Shown piece after piece: positions 12,224-23,408 of a stretch of 64,000 nt of DNA. The stretch spans positions 4,558,106-4,622,105 of the forward strand of contig JANJXV010000024.1 in the NCBI GenBank assembly GCA_024803745.1, written 5' to 3'. The DNA comes from Megascapheus bottae (lineage: Eukaryota; Chordata; Mammalia; Rodentia; Geomyidae). Below the pieces are notes generated by a model. It had not been told where the DNA came from. It searched no databases and saw only the letters and a list, made by a program, of their open reading frames with translations. Within the stretch, counting starts at the first letter, position 1; every line of letters begins with the position of its first letter. The position numbers and the translations under genes were made by a program.

Positions 12224-13070
12224 GTGGTTACAGTCTAACTCACTTGCCTCAATCCTCATTTGTCTTCCTTTGGCAAAGGAAGCCTGTCACCTCAACACCC
12301 ACCAGCCCCATTCCCTCACTCCTGCAGCTGCGCACTGGCATGACTTGTTTCTAGGACTCCATCCCAAGGCAAAGCCTACCTTCTCAGGAAGAGAATCTGA
12401 GGTGATGCAGGGAAGATGAGGTCCACTCCATAATCCAGTCACACTCCCTGAGTTCTCCAGTCTATTCCTGTTGTAGGCTGTCAAAGACACACACAGAAAT
12501 TGTTAGGAACAAAAAATGAAAAAAATCAAACTCATTAGGTGAGTTGTTCCATTTGCCTAATTTGAGGTTATTATATTACAGTCAAATTTATGGAAGGAAA
12601 TTTGGAAAGCAGATTATCTCTTTAAAATGTTTTGTCACATTAAGTTTTTATTTATAACTTAGTATTAAATGCTGTCAATGAGGAAACATCATAAAAATGT
12701 GCTGTGAATGTATGTGCACTTCCTGTTGGAGGGGTAGAATATATCTTCATAAGAATGCATATTATGAAGCTTATGAAAGCTTCTGTTTTGTTGCATTTAA
12801 GGGACAAACAACTTAGAAGGATTTTCAGCAAGTATGAAGACCATAAATCTTTACTTTCCAGGTATTATTGAATCCAAATGTTGGTTATTGCTAGAAATAT
12901 TCTAGAATACATAAGATTATAGATTTCCTTTCTGTATAGTCAAAGTTCTGGATTAAATAACTCATTCACCAGACCATTTTCGGTGTCCTGTCTACATGCC
13001 CTCTCACTGAGGCCCCTGTAACATAGGGCCAAGAACTCAGCTGAGGGGTACTTTTTGGAAAACACTTGGA

Positions 13071-13265
13071 GCCAAGTGTGATGGTGTAGAGGCATTCCCA
13101 GCCATGACCGGAGGATCAGGAGCTGGGGCTAACCTGGGAATAAACAAAAGACTGACTCTGAGAAATAAACTAAAAGCAAAAAGGTTTGGGACATAGTAAG
13201 TAGAGAACATGCCTAGCAAGCAGAAAACCCTGAACCCTACTCACCCAAAAGAAAGGAAAAGAAAA
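13071..13265 (+). mobile_element. B1-ID composite SINE, older type
   Basis: A B1-like start (GCCAAGTGTGATGG, GAGGATCAGGAGCTGGGGCTAACCTGGG) is followed by an A-rich joint and an ID-like monomer (AACATGCCTAGCAAGCAGAAAACCCTGAACCC). It differs from types A and B, and no target duplication is clear. Confidence 0.65.
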
Positions 13266-13419
13266 ACCAAGATTGCAAGACAGACAGTTGATAGATACCA
13301 GAAGTTAAGTAAGATGGTGTCAGGTAAAAATCAAACCCTAAGGTAATAATTCAGAAGACGTTGTAGGGCCTGATTTGCAGGAGGAACTGGAGGAGGGTGA
13401 ATGGAGAAAGGACAGTGAC

Positions 13420-13458
13420 GGGGGGGGGGGGGGGGAGAGGAGAGAGAGGGAGGGAGGT

Positions 13459-13491
<33 letters not shown>

Positions 13492-13536
13492 CAGAGAGAG
13501 ACAGAGAGACAGAGAGACAGAGAGACAGAGACAGAA
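13420..13536. repeat. G16 run and (GA)n polypurine tract
   Basis: Sixteen consecutive G bases (13420-13435) lead into GAGAGG, GGGA and GA repeats with ACAGAG units. The tract has almost no pyrimidines for over 80 bases. Confidence 0.95.
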
Positions 13537-14442
13537 TCTTTTCTAGCCCAACAGAGCATTTTGAATTTTCAAACTTGAACCCAAAGTGACAACATTCAGA
13601 ATTTCAACTAATCTTATAGAAAAAGAGTAAGAACTTTCTGTTTAGCCTTCCTGCTTGTATCCTGAGGCTTTCTGTGAGAAATGAGGTGTATATGTGATTA
13701 CAGTTCCTAGAAGAACAACATATTACATTTGAGTGGTTCAAGGCCAGTAGAGTCCCCATTTAGCCAGAGAATAGGTATGAAAGTCAGCATGTAGGAAAGC
13801 ATGTAACAAAAGCTGCCTTGACGTGCACTGAAACATATTTCTCTGAGGGTTGAAAAAAATGGAGCTCTGCTTACCAGTCAATAGTCTCAGTTCTGATGTT
13901 AAAACATTACCCATTTCTCCTGAACCTTGAAGGAAGGGTTGGTTTATAATTTACAAGGGGCATTTGTACCTAAAAATTGTATTATAAAATATGATATTTA
14001 CACCTAAAGGCCTTGGAAGCTTTACTTGATACAGAACTTATGCCCAGGGCTGAGATGGTGGTTGTGAAAAGGCAAATCCAAATCCCCCTTTTAATCATTC
14101 TCCAGATACCTGCTCATTGAGGAAAGGCCTCTGTTAGCTCATGGCTAGCTATCAGATTACCTACCCCGCTTTGCGGTGTCTATGAAATGCTCCAAGGGTG
14201 GAGATTCAGGCACAAGACTTCTTGTTGGGCACCATTCACAGTGGATGCTGGGCTAGAAGGCAATGATAAAGGCTCATGAGCCCAGAGTGTGTGCCTCGTG
14301 CCAGCCATGGCAAACCATTCCAGGTGAATTAGAAGCTGTTTCCTGTGAGCATGTGGGGTGTAAACACATTTGTACAGCCTTACTCTTCCTACTTTACGCA
14401 ATTCCATCCTCAAGTTAACACTGTCAATCTACATATCTACAT

Positions 14443-14445
<3 letters not shown>

Positions 14446-14531
<86 letters not shown>

Positions 14532-14534
14532 TGT
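14446..14534. repeat. (CT)n(GT)n compound microsatellite
   Basis: About 34 CT units change directly to about ten GT units. The two short + strand open frames across it are repeat artefacts. Confidence 0.97.
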
Positions 14535-15602
14535 TGCTCAGTCTCTCTCTCTCCCCCACCTTCTCTCGTCAATAGTTTCAAGTAACTCTTCATTTTTATC
14601 ATAACATGTAAACCTCAAATGCACCTTTTGTGGTCACTCTCTTTTTGGCACAGGACGTAGGGTAGATTGCCAACTGAGGGGGAGAATGGTCAGCAAAGAG
14701 TCCTTCTGGGACATCTCCATACCAAGATTTTTCGTGTTCCTTGTCCTTGTTGCAAAACTCCAATATCTTGGGTAATTGAGCTTTTGAAATGTGTTTTTTT
14801 TTCTGTCACATTTGTATTAACTTGATATGAACTACCAAATTTTACCTGACACACGGGGTGCAAATGCCCTGAGGTTAGAAACTACTGAAGCTAAAGCCAA
14901 AGATCCAGATTCTTTTGGAGTGAATTTCCTTCTGAGAACAGCCATGTATATACTCATAGTTATGTTAATATGAGAGCACACTAGAACATTCTTACACTAG
15001 GGAAAGGAGGTAGCAAAATCTTTCAGAAATTCCTGTGGCTTTTCAGTTTGCAAATGATGTAAGATTCTATCCTCCTCTTCCTGAGGGTTGAAATTAGAGA
15101 AATCTGTTTTTAAGAGTGTGGCCCTGACCAATATCTGCTGGCCTGAAAGGAATTTAAGGGCCTCGAAGGCCAATTCCTCCTAGATAATCTGCTTGTGATT
15201 CAGGCTCAACGTAATGCAAGAGGTCCCTGAGAACAGAGAAGTTCCTGCCAAACCCATACTAATGCTGAAGAACTTTGTAACCAGCCTCCAGGACACATTG
15301 TCACTCTCTGGGAATAATGACTGCTATGAGAGCAAGAATGGAAGAACTGTTCCCTTGGGGCCCAAGTGTGAACTTTGGGCTAATGGAGGTATTCAGATTG
15401 AGGTATTCAGATTGGTTATCAGCTAATCCTTGAGCCCAGTGTTCTTGCCACTCCAAAGGATCAAGGTACATTAATCTGGGTACAATAGTGGCACCTTACA
15501 AAAGTAGCAGATGCTACTAGGCTTAAAAACTGAAGCTACTTTCTCCAACTATGCTGATTAGATTCAGAGAGCCTTAGGGATCCTTGGACAGTTTGTTATG
15601 GG

Positions 15603-15654
15603 ATTTTTCTGTCTCTGTCTCAGTCTTTCTTGTCTCTCTCTGTCTCTCTTTGTC

Positions 15655-15714
<60 letters not shown>

Positions 15715-15780
15715 TCTCTCTCTCTCTCTCTCTCAATAGGTCTCTCTCTATCTGTGTTTTTGTCTCTTGTCTATTTCTCT
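15603..15780. repeat. Pyrimidine-rich TCTC/TCTG/TG compound repeat
   Basis: Interrupted TCTG, CT and CACACA units over about 180 bases. It is the third purine/pyrimidine-biased tract within 2.4 kb. Confidence 0.93.
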
Positions 15781-16587
15781 CTTTATTAGAAGACATGAAA
15801 ATAGGCAATAAATTAGAAAAATGGGAAAAACTGGCAAAGAAGGAAAAAAACCCCACTAGCTTCCAAGCTCAAGTTATTAGTAGTGGGGTAAGGCTAGAGT
15901 ATAAGGGAAGGAACTTTTTAGTAACATGATAACATTTGTGTATTTTAGGACAACTAGCTCATTAGACCTTTGTGACACTTTGATCATCTGCAGGAAATTA
16001 ATCAGAATGTGACTTCCTACTGCTTCCATAGGTGCTCCACGCCCAAAGATTTACTTGAAGACATTTCCTGAGCCACATGATACACAGGGAGTTACTGAAG
16101 TGGCTAAAATCACTCCAAGAAGTTATTGCCTTCTAACTAACATTATTTCTATGCAAAACTCTGTAAGTCTGATTGTTTTCCTTTGTAAGAAGTTTATCTT
16201 TACTCTCAAGTATCTTTTGCTATCATCTCTTTTTTATTCTATTCTTTATAGTTTATCAGTAATATTTTGGGGTAGGTTTGTTATATTTGTTCTACTTGAT
16301 ATTTATGTCCTTGAAACTAGAAGTTTATATCATTCATCTATTCTTCAAAATGCTCATTTTTTCCTATTGTCTATTTTCTTTCTAAAACTCCTATTTTAAG
16401 ATATATGATGAATTTATTTATTTGATCTACCAGGTTTCTTAATCCTGTTCAGAGTTTTCCTTTATATGTGTGGACAATGTTCTGGGCAATTTTTATAAAG
16501 GCTTATCTGTCTTCCACTTCTTTAACTCCCTGTGTAGTTGTATTTTTATTTTATAGTTTTGATTACCACATATACTGATCTTTTTAA

Positions 16588-16724
16588 TTTTTATTTTATT
16601 TTATTTTTGTCAGTTTTGGGGCTTGAACTCAGGGCCTGGGCACTGTCCCTGAGCTTTTATGCTCAAGGCTAGTGTTCTAACACTTTGAGCCACAGCTCCA
16701 CTTCTGATTTTTGAGTAGTTAATG
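16588..16724 (-). mobile_element. SINE right-arm fragment, antisense
   Basis: It carries oligo(T)-rich sequence, GGGGCTTGAACTCAGGGCC, GCACTGTCCCTGAGC and GAGCCACAGCTCCACTTC. The B1-like arm is missing, so the copy is truncated. Confidence 0.75.
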
Positions 16725-17429
16725 AAGTAAGGAGGCCAGTGACATATTGGCCACATAGTAGATGGCAGTCTGGCATCTTGTCTTCAGGCCAGGGAAAGGT
16801 GAAGCCACCACCTCCCAGATGGGGGGCATGCCTGAATCCCTGGAGAAAAGGGCAGGCACTTGGCTGATAGATTACTAAACCTGCCAGTCCAGTGCTTGGG
16901 CCTGGGAATTTCCTGTGACCCTGCCCCCTGACCTGACCCTATGTAAGCCCAGACCAACTCAGATGCCATATTGCCATGCCACATATCTCCATGTTCACAT
17001 CCTGTGTTCTGTCTCCTGGCTGCTTTCTGGTCACCATAATGTCCAGTTCAGCTCTCCTTTGGTTTTTGGTATTTTTTTTTTTACTTTCTTCTCTGGCCTG
17101 TTTCCTAAATGTGTTAAGTGTATTTACAGGCTTCTGTTCTTTGGGGCAGGAATCCACCATGCAGTCATTGGTCTTTTAATGAAGACTCGAAGATTTGACC
17201 TCTCAAAATCTTGCTTCTGTTTTTCATGAACACATTTAAAGTGCCTTTTTTTTAGCTGTTTTTGATATATGAAGAACATTAACTATAGTTAGTAATAATG
17301 ATAATGATGATGTTATCAATCCTTTGCCTATTCTATGAAATCCTTTCAGTTCCTACCTATGCTAGGGCTCCAATTTTATGTATCCTTGAAAAGCCATGTG
17401 TAAAGGTTTGGTTTTCATCTTAGTACATT

Positions 17430-17605
17430 TGGGAGACAATGGAAACTTTAATAAATGGGGCCTAGAAGGAGGTCTTTAGGTTACTGGGGATTATATACCC
17501 TCCCAGTAAAGAGCAATATTCCAGTCCCTTTCTCTCTTTCTCTTTTCCTCCTCAATCACAAAGTGGTTTTCCTTTACTTTATATCCCTCCATAATGTACT
17601 CCTTA
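17430..17605 (+). repeat. Degraded retrotransposon end of uncertain family
   Basis: Phrases such as GGGGCCTAGAAGGAGGTC, TTTAGGTTACTGGGG and CTCCCAGTAAAG followed by pyrimidine-rich DNA resemble a common mammalian LTR or L1-tail repeat. I could not place it in a family with confidence. Confidence 0.3.
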
Positions 17606-17759
17606 ATGAAGTAAGTTTTTGCTATTTTGAAGAGTATTGCAGTGGATTTGTGATTTGCTTGGGGGAAGTACTTCCCATCCAGGAATATGTGAGATTTTCC
17701 CATTTCCTTACTTCAGTTTTCTTTTTCTTTCCTTTTTTTCTTTTTCTTTTGTGTGTGTC

Positions 17760-17762
<3 letters not shown>

Positions 17763-17800
<38 letters not shown>
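17763..17800. repeat. (GT)n microsatellite
   Basis: An uninterrupted TG/GT run at the tail end of the next SINE copy, preceded by a pyrimidine-rich stretch. Confidence 0.95.
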
Positions 17801-17801
<1 letters not shown>

Positions 17802-17991
17802 GGTGTGCCAGACATGGGGCATGAACTTAGAGCTTGGGCACTATCATTGAGTTTCATTTTTGCTCAAGGCTAGCATTCTACCACTTGAGCCTTCTCACCA
17901 CTTCTGGATTTTTCTGTTTATGAGGAATTGAACCTGGGGTTTCATGCAAGCAGGGCAAGCATTCTACCACCAGGCCACATTCCCAGCCCTC
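17801..17991 (-). mobile_element. Type B tRNA-dimer SINE, antisense, inserted in L1
   Basis: The + strand shows GGGGCATGAAC, TTGCTCAAGGCTAGCATTC, CCACTTGAGCC, GAATTGAACCTGGGG (reverse B-box) and CTACCACCAGGCCA (reverse A-box), ending at CCCAGCCC. L1 sequence resumes to its right. Confidence 0.8.
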
Positions 17992-18263
17992 CGCTCTCAT
18001 CCTGCTTCAATTTCTTTTCTTTTTTCAGATACTTTATGTGAGATCCTTCACAGCTTTGGATAAGTTAACTCCTAGTTTTTTTTTCTTCTTTTTGAAACTA
18101 TTACAAAAGGAGTTGCTTTCCTGATTTCAGTCTCACTCTTCTCATTGTTAGCATACAAAAAAGCTACTGGTGTTTGTGCATTGATTTTATACCCTGGTAC
18201 TACTACTTTGCCAAACATTAGATCAACTCAAGTAGCTTGGGTGAGGAATCTATTGGGTTCTTT

Positions 18264-18461
18264 TTTTTTTTTTTGCCAGTCCTGGGCTCGAACTCAAGGC
18301 TTGAGCACTGTCCTTGGACTTTCTCAAGGCTAGCACCCTACCATTTGAGTTTCAGCACCACTTCTGGCTTTTTGCTATGGATGTGGGGTACCGAGGAATA
18401 GAACCTGGGTCTTGGTGCATGCTAGACAAGCACTCTACCACTAGGCCATACTCCCGGCCCC
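18264..18461 (-). mobile_element. Type B SINE, antisense, with 15-bp target duplication inside L1
   Basis: Identical TCTATTGGGTTCTTT copies at 18249-18263 and 18462-18476 flank it. The body runs oligo(T), GCCAGTCCTGGGCTCGAAC, TTTCTCAAGGCTAGC, GAATAGAACCTGGGTC, CTACCACTAGGCCATAC and CCCGGCCC. Removing it restores continuous L1. Confidence 0.95.
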
Positions 18462-19647
18462 TCTATTGGGTTCTTTAAATACAGGATCATGTCATCTGTA
18501 AAGAGGGATAGCTTTACTTCTTCTTTCCCTATTTGGATCTGCTTTATTTTTTTTTCTCTTGCCTTATTGCTTTTGCTAGGAATTCTAGCACTTACATTGA
18601 AGAGGTGAGAGTTGACATCCTTATCTGGTTTCTGGTTTTACAGGGAATGGTTCTAACTTTTCCCCACTAAGTATAATGCTGGCTATATTTGTTATATGTA
18701 GCTTGTTTTATATTGAGGAATGTTGTATGGATTCTTGCATCTCCAGAGCTTTTATCATAAAGGGGTGTTGAATCTTGTCACATATATTTTCTGAATCTAC
18801 TGAGATGATCACGTGGGTCTTGTCCTTGCATCTGTTGATGTGTCAAGTATATCATTGTTGGGTATATCATTGTTCTCTAGGAATGTTTCCCCTTCTTCCA
18901 GATGCTCCAATTTGTTGGCATAAAGGTTTGTAAAACATTCTTGATAATATTGTGAATCTTGAATATTTCTGTTGTGATATTCCCATTTTCTCTCTAATGT
19001 TATTAATTTTGGTGTGTGTCTTCTATTTTTAGTCAAATTTGCTAAGGGTTTGTCAGTTTTGCTGATTTTTTTTCAAAGAACTGACTCATTGTTTTGTTAA
19101 TTCTATTTTTTATCATTTAATTCTAATTTAATTATTTTTTTTCCATCTACTGGTTTGGAGTTTGGCTTGTTCCTGTGTTTCAAGGAACTGGAGGCACATT
19201 ATTAAATTACTGATTTGAGTTTTCTCCAATTTTTTGATGCAGGCACTCAGAGCTATAAATTTTCCTCTGAGCACTGCCTTTGCTATGTCCCAGAGGAGAA
19301 GGTAGTTTGTATGTTCATTTTCATTAAATACCATAGATGCTTGAATTTCTCTTTTAATCTTCTCAATGACCAACTGATCATTCAGCATTGTGTTGTTCAG
19401 TCTTCATGAGTTAAAGTTTTCTGTGATGGCTTTGCTGTTGAACTCTAATTTTATTTCACTGACAGGATACAAGGAGTAATTCCAATTTTCACAGGTTTAC
19501 TTTGTGAACTAACATATGATCTATTTTGGAGAATATGCCTTGGACTGCTATAAAGAATGTACATTCTGATGCTGTTGGATGACATAGTTTGTACATGTCT
19601 GTTAAGCTAATTGGTCAATGCAACTTATTTAGGTCTGAGGTTTCTTT

Positions 19648-19849
19648 TTTTTTTTTTTTTTTAACAGTCCTGGGCTTGGGCTCAGAGCTTGAGCACTGTC
19701 CTTGGACTTTCTCAAGGCTAGAGCTCTACCACTTGAGCCTCAGCACCACTTCCGGCTTTTTCTGTATGTATGTGGTACCAAGGAATTGAACCCAGGTCTT
19801 CGTGCATGCTAAGCAAGCACTTTAACCACTGGGCCAAACTCCCAGTCCC
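19648..19849 (-). mobile_element. Type B SINE, antisense, with 17-bp target duplication inside L1
   Basis: AGGTCTGAGGTTTCTTT occurs identically at 19631-19647 and 19850-19866. The body is a full-length reversed dimer starting with oligo(T) and ending CCCAGTCCC. It is a clean target-primed insertion into the older L1. Confidence 0.95.
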
Positions 19850-22317
19850 AGGTCTGAGGTTTCTTTGCTGAGTTTTTGCCTGGATGATCTTTGCAGAGGT
19901 GAAAAGGATATGTTGTAGTTGTCAACAACCAAAGAGTTTGGATCTATATGTGCTTTTAAGTCAAGTAGTTTATGTCTGATACAAAGTTGGGCGTTCCAGC
20001 AAAGATATTTAGAATGGTCATGTCCTTTATGTTCCCTTTATTTATAGGTAAAAACTTCTTTGTCTCTTTTTACTAATTTTAATTTACAGTCTGTTTTATC
20101 TGATATTATGATTGTTATTCCTGCCTGTTTATTGGGATTATTTGCTTGAAAGATTTTATTCCAACTTTTCACTTGGAAAATATGTCTGCTTTTGTTAGCA
20201 AGATGTGTTTCTTGAAAACAACAATTGCATGGCGCTATTCACTTTATGACTCTGAATTGGACATTTAAGTTCATTGATATAGAGGATTAATACTCAGAGG
20301 TGCCTGGTAATGCCTGCCATGTTATCTATCTTCTCAGGGGCTGTGTCTCCTCTATTCTTTCTATATTTATCTGGTTCTCTGGTAAGGAGTATTTTCTTTG
20401 CCAATATTGTATTCTTACTAACTTTCTGTAAGAAGGACATCTTTAAGTATCTTCTGAAGTGTTGGTTGGGTGGAGATAAATTGTTTCTATTTTCTCTGTT
20501 ATAGGGTGTTTTAATTTGTCCTTTAGTTATGAAGGAGAGCTTTGTTGGGTATAGTATTTTGAGTTGGTGATTGAATTTAGGGTTTGAAATACATCATGCC
20601 AGGCTCTCTCCTTGCTTTCATGGTCTCAGCTGATAAACCTACAGTTATTCTGCTGTTTTCCTTTATAACTAATCAATCTTTTCTTTCTGGCAGCTTTAAG
20701 AATCCTTTCCTTGGTCTGTTGACTCCATGTGGATTATAATGTGGCAATAGGATGTTCTTTTCTGGTCTTTGTTGGTATCCTAAAGGCATCTTATATCTGA
20801 ATGGGCCTTTCTTTTAGGGTATTAGAGAAGTTCTCTGCTAGAATTCTGTGGAATACATTTCCTCTCCTCTTGGTTGTCTGCTCTTCTTCCTCAATAACAC
20901 CAGCCTCAAATTATGTCTTTGAATTAAGTCTTGAAATGTCTTCATGTTCCTTTCTTGTTTCTTGGATTGGTTCTATATAATTGTTATTTCACTCAATTAT
21001 ATCAGCTCTATCTTCTAGACTGAAAACTGTCTTTTATACGATCTAATCTGCCACAGAAACTTTCTAGTTTCCATTTAATTCTGTTTTCTTATTGATCATC
21101 TCTGAGGGCTTTTGCCTCTTTTTTGAAGTCTTATTTTAGAATTTATAAGGACCTCTTGTATATCAGCGATGTATTTGTATTTTCTTTAATCTCCATTCAC
21201 TGGGTGGCTGTCTTTTCATTGGATGTATTTGCTATTTCATGGACTTCTTTTAGGGAATATTTGTTTAATCCCATTTTACAACAAACTAGTCATACCTGTG
21301 ACAACATTTTTATCAATTAGGCACCATATATGCAATAGTGGTCTTATAAGATTATGTTACCTATGAACGCAATAGACATCTCAGTTTGTGCAAGTGCACG
21401 ATATCATATTTGTATAATTACAAAATGGCCAAATGACACTTTTCTCAAACTCTACTTCTACTCTAGACTATCTGTGTGCAGATCTTCCTTCAATTCCTTA
21501 TGTGTGCATCAATTTTCTTTTCCTGAGTCTACGGCCATTTAGAGGCACTGACTTTAACATGGAAAGGGATGAGATACTATTTCTTTACTCTAATTTCCCA
21601 AGTCACAAAAGCCCCGAACTATTTTCTACTCAAATATGATCTTTAAAATCTGTCCTTCTAAATAGTGAACTTTGTTATCACTCAGACACTAATACTTAGA
21701 GTTTTGGTATCTCAGTACATGCAAAACTCTGGTCTCCAATTATTAACTAGATAAAAGAGAATAAAATGTAAAAACATCCATGGATTTCAAAGAAAGTTGT
21801 AGAAGATAGGCTCTTAATACCAGACAGTATTGGTTAGATGAGAATTTTAGGACCCATTAAAGACACTAAATGACACAGGGTGAGTTGTTAGTCCTCTGGG
21901 GTGTCAATACAATCTACCAGTGGGTCTGATTCTGCATTAGTTGCTATAAGGAAAAATGCTTCTGTGTCCAAGAAGTTAAAAAATTACTTTTGGACATCAT
22001 TTCACTTTATAAATTGCTCCAAAAGAATGAATCACATTCTAGGCAAGATTAAACTCCCTTGATTCTACTTTAGCAATATTCTCACAAAGAAAAATGATTA
22101 TCTGAAACAGGTTTTTTTTTAAATATCATGAATAAACATGAGTGTCAATCTGTTCTATATACTTTGAGATAATTGTAATCAAAACTCTCCACCCTTTCCC
22201 TAGATCCCTCAGTTAAGATTCCATGTAGAATAGATCCTCTCTCTAGCTCTCAGTAGTCTCCTCAGATATTCATGCAAGAACTGGTCCTTGGTTGCTTTAT
22301 GTTCAGAAGAGATTTTC

Positions 22318-22565
22318 AGCTGGGCAAGGTGGCTCACGCCTATAATCCTAGCTACTCAGGAGGCTGAGATCTGAGACTCTTTTCTCCACTTAATCACTGA
22401 AAAATAGAAGAGCGGCTGTGGCTCTAGGGGTAGGGTGGTAGCCTTGAGCTGAAGAGTTTATGGACAATGCCCATGCCCAGGGGTAGGGCAGTAGCCTTGA
22501 GCTATAGAGCTCAGGGACAACACCCAAGCCCAAAGTTCAAGCCCCATGACCAACAAATAAAAAAG
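22318..22565 (+). mobile_element. Type A composite SINE with a duplicated ID-like part
   Basis: It begins GGGCAAGGTGGCTCACGCC, continues TAGCTACTCAGGAGGCTGAG, then carries two successive copies of a GGGGTAGGG-GTAGCCTTGAGCT-GACA-CCCA module (about 22418-22474 and 22479-22535), and ends CAAGCCCCATGACC plus an A-rich tail. AGAGATTTTC at 22308-22317 and 22566-22575 is the likely target duplication. The B1-arm linker is shortened. Confidence 0.85.
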
Positions 22566-23224
22566 AGAGATTTTCCCTTTGCTAATTTGGCTACCATCAG
22601 AAATAATGACTAAGTGAGGATTCAATTGAAGGCCAATTGGAAGTCAATGTTGAACTGTTTCTAGATAAGAATATAGGGGAGCACTTACCTATAGTGCTTA
22701 GAAATACTGTTCAGTTATCCAGAATATATATATCTTCTAGTTTGCCTTAATGGAAAGACTATCAACATCTTATATCAAACAAGGTAGAACATTATTGCTA
22801 ATGAAGTCCAACATCATATATATCTATGTATATATGATATATACCTTTATAATATTTAAAATGCCTTATTAAATCTTAGCACAATTCTGAAAAATATTCG
22901 CTGGGCAATGTCACTAAGAAAACTTTGGTTTTTATTTTTTATTAATGTAAGAGAGGCAATGCTCAAAAACAGTAGTTGTAAAAATTACCAGCATATTCTT
23001 ATGTGGAATGAAGCATTAGGAAAGAGATTAGGGAAAGCATTTAATTCATCATGACCCAGACCACACTTAAGTTGGTAACATAAGGTTTTAGAATCATCTT
23101 CCGCTGGTGGATCAAATCTCCACTTGACTAAGAGAGTAGGTTTCTCATAGCCAAAAATGTTAGACTTTTTTTAGGAGTGTCTCAAAACTGTTTGAGATTA
23201 AAATATGTAATTAAAAGTCACTTC

Positions 23225-23408
23225 CTTATGTCACTGGAAGTATATCTGGGGGATCTTATTTTCCCTGGGCCGCTTCCTGTATTTTTCTTTCTCTGATTAC
23301 TGGATGTCATGAGGTGAACTACTCTGTTCTATCACATCTTCTGTGCCATGATAGACTGATACTTAAGAGACTCTAAGCCAAATAAATAGATTTATCCTCT
23401 TGCAAAAA
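23225..23408 (+). mobile_element. Poly(A)-tailed retroposon of unclear family, 12-bp target duplication
   Basis: AAAAGTCACTTC occurs at 23213-23224 and 23409-23420. The 184-bp insert has an AATAAATAG-type signal near its end and a short A tail, so it moved by L1-type target-primed integration. Its body resembles a widespread 3'-end repeat ending in CCAAATAAA-type sequence, but I cannot name it. Confidence 0.7.

Larger units (their letters stand above)
17610..21275 (-). mobile_element. LINE-1 remnant in reverse orientation, interrupted by three SINEs
   Basis: Reading the - strand, 19388-19128 encodes an ORF2-type segment with KAVLRGKFIAL and a lysine-rich helix, and 19036-18809 encodes an RT-domain N-terminal segment. 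At 18502-18491 the RT active-site motif reads FTDD where FADD is usual. The right-hand part (20300-21275) looks like the ORF2 start and ORF1 side. The ORF2 3' part and 3' UTR are missing at the left edge, which is the reverse of the usual 5' truncation, so the left side has been deleted or rearranged. Frames are broken throughout. Insertions at 17801-17991, 18264-18461 and 19648-19849 postdate it. The outer edges are approximate. Confidence 0.85.

Noticed and set aside
14446..14534. CRISPR-like or other regular array
   Set aside because: The regularity is dinucleotide simple sequence with no spacers; the DNA is mammalian.
19128..19388. Novel lysine-rich protein on the - strand
   Set aside because: KAVLRGKFIAL and its surroundings identify it as L1 ORF2.
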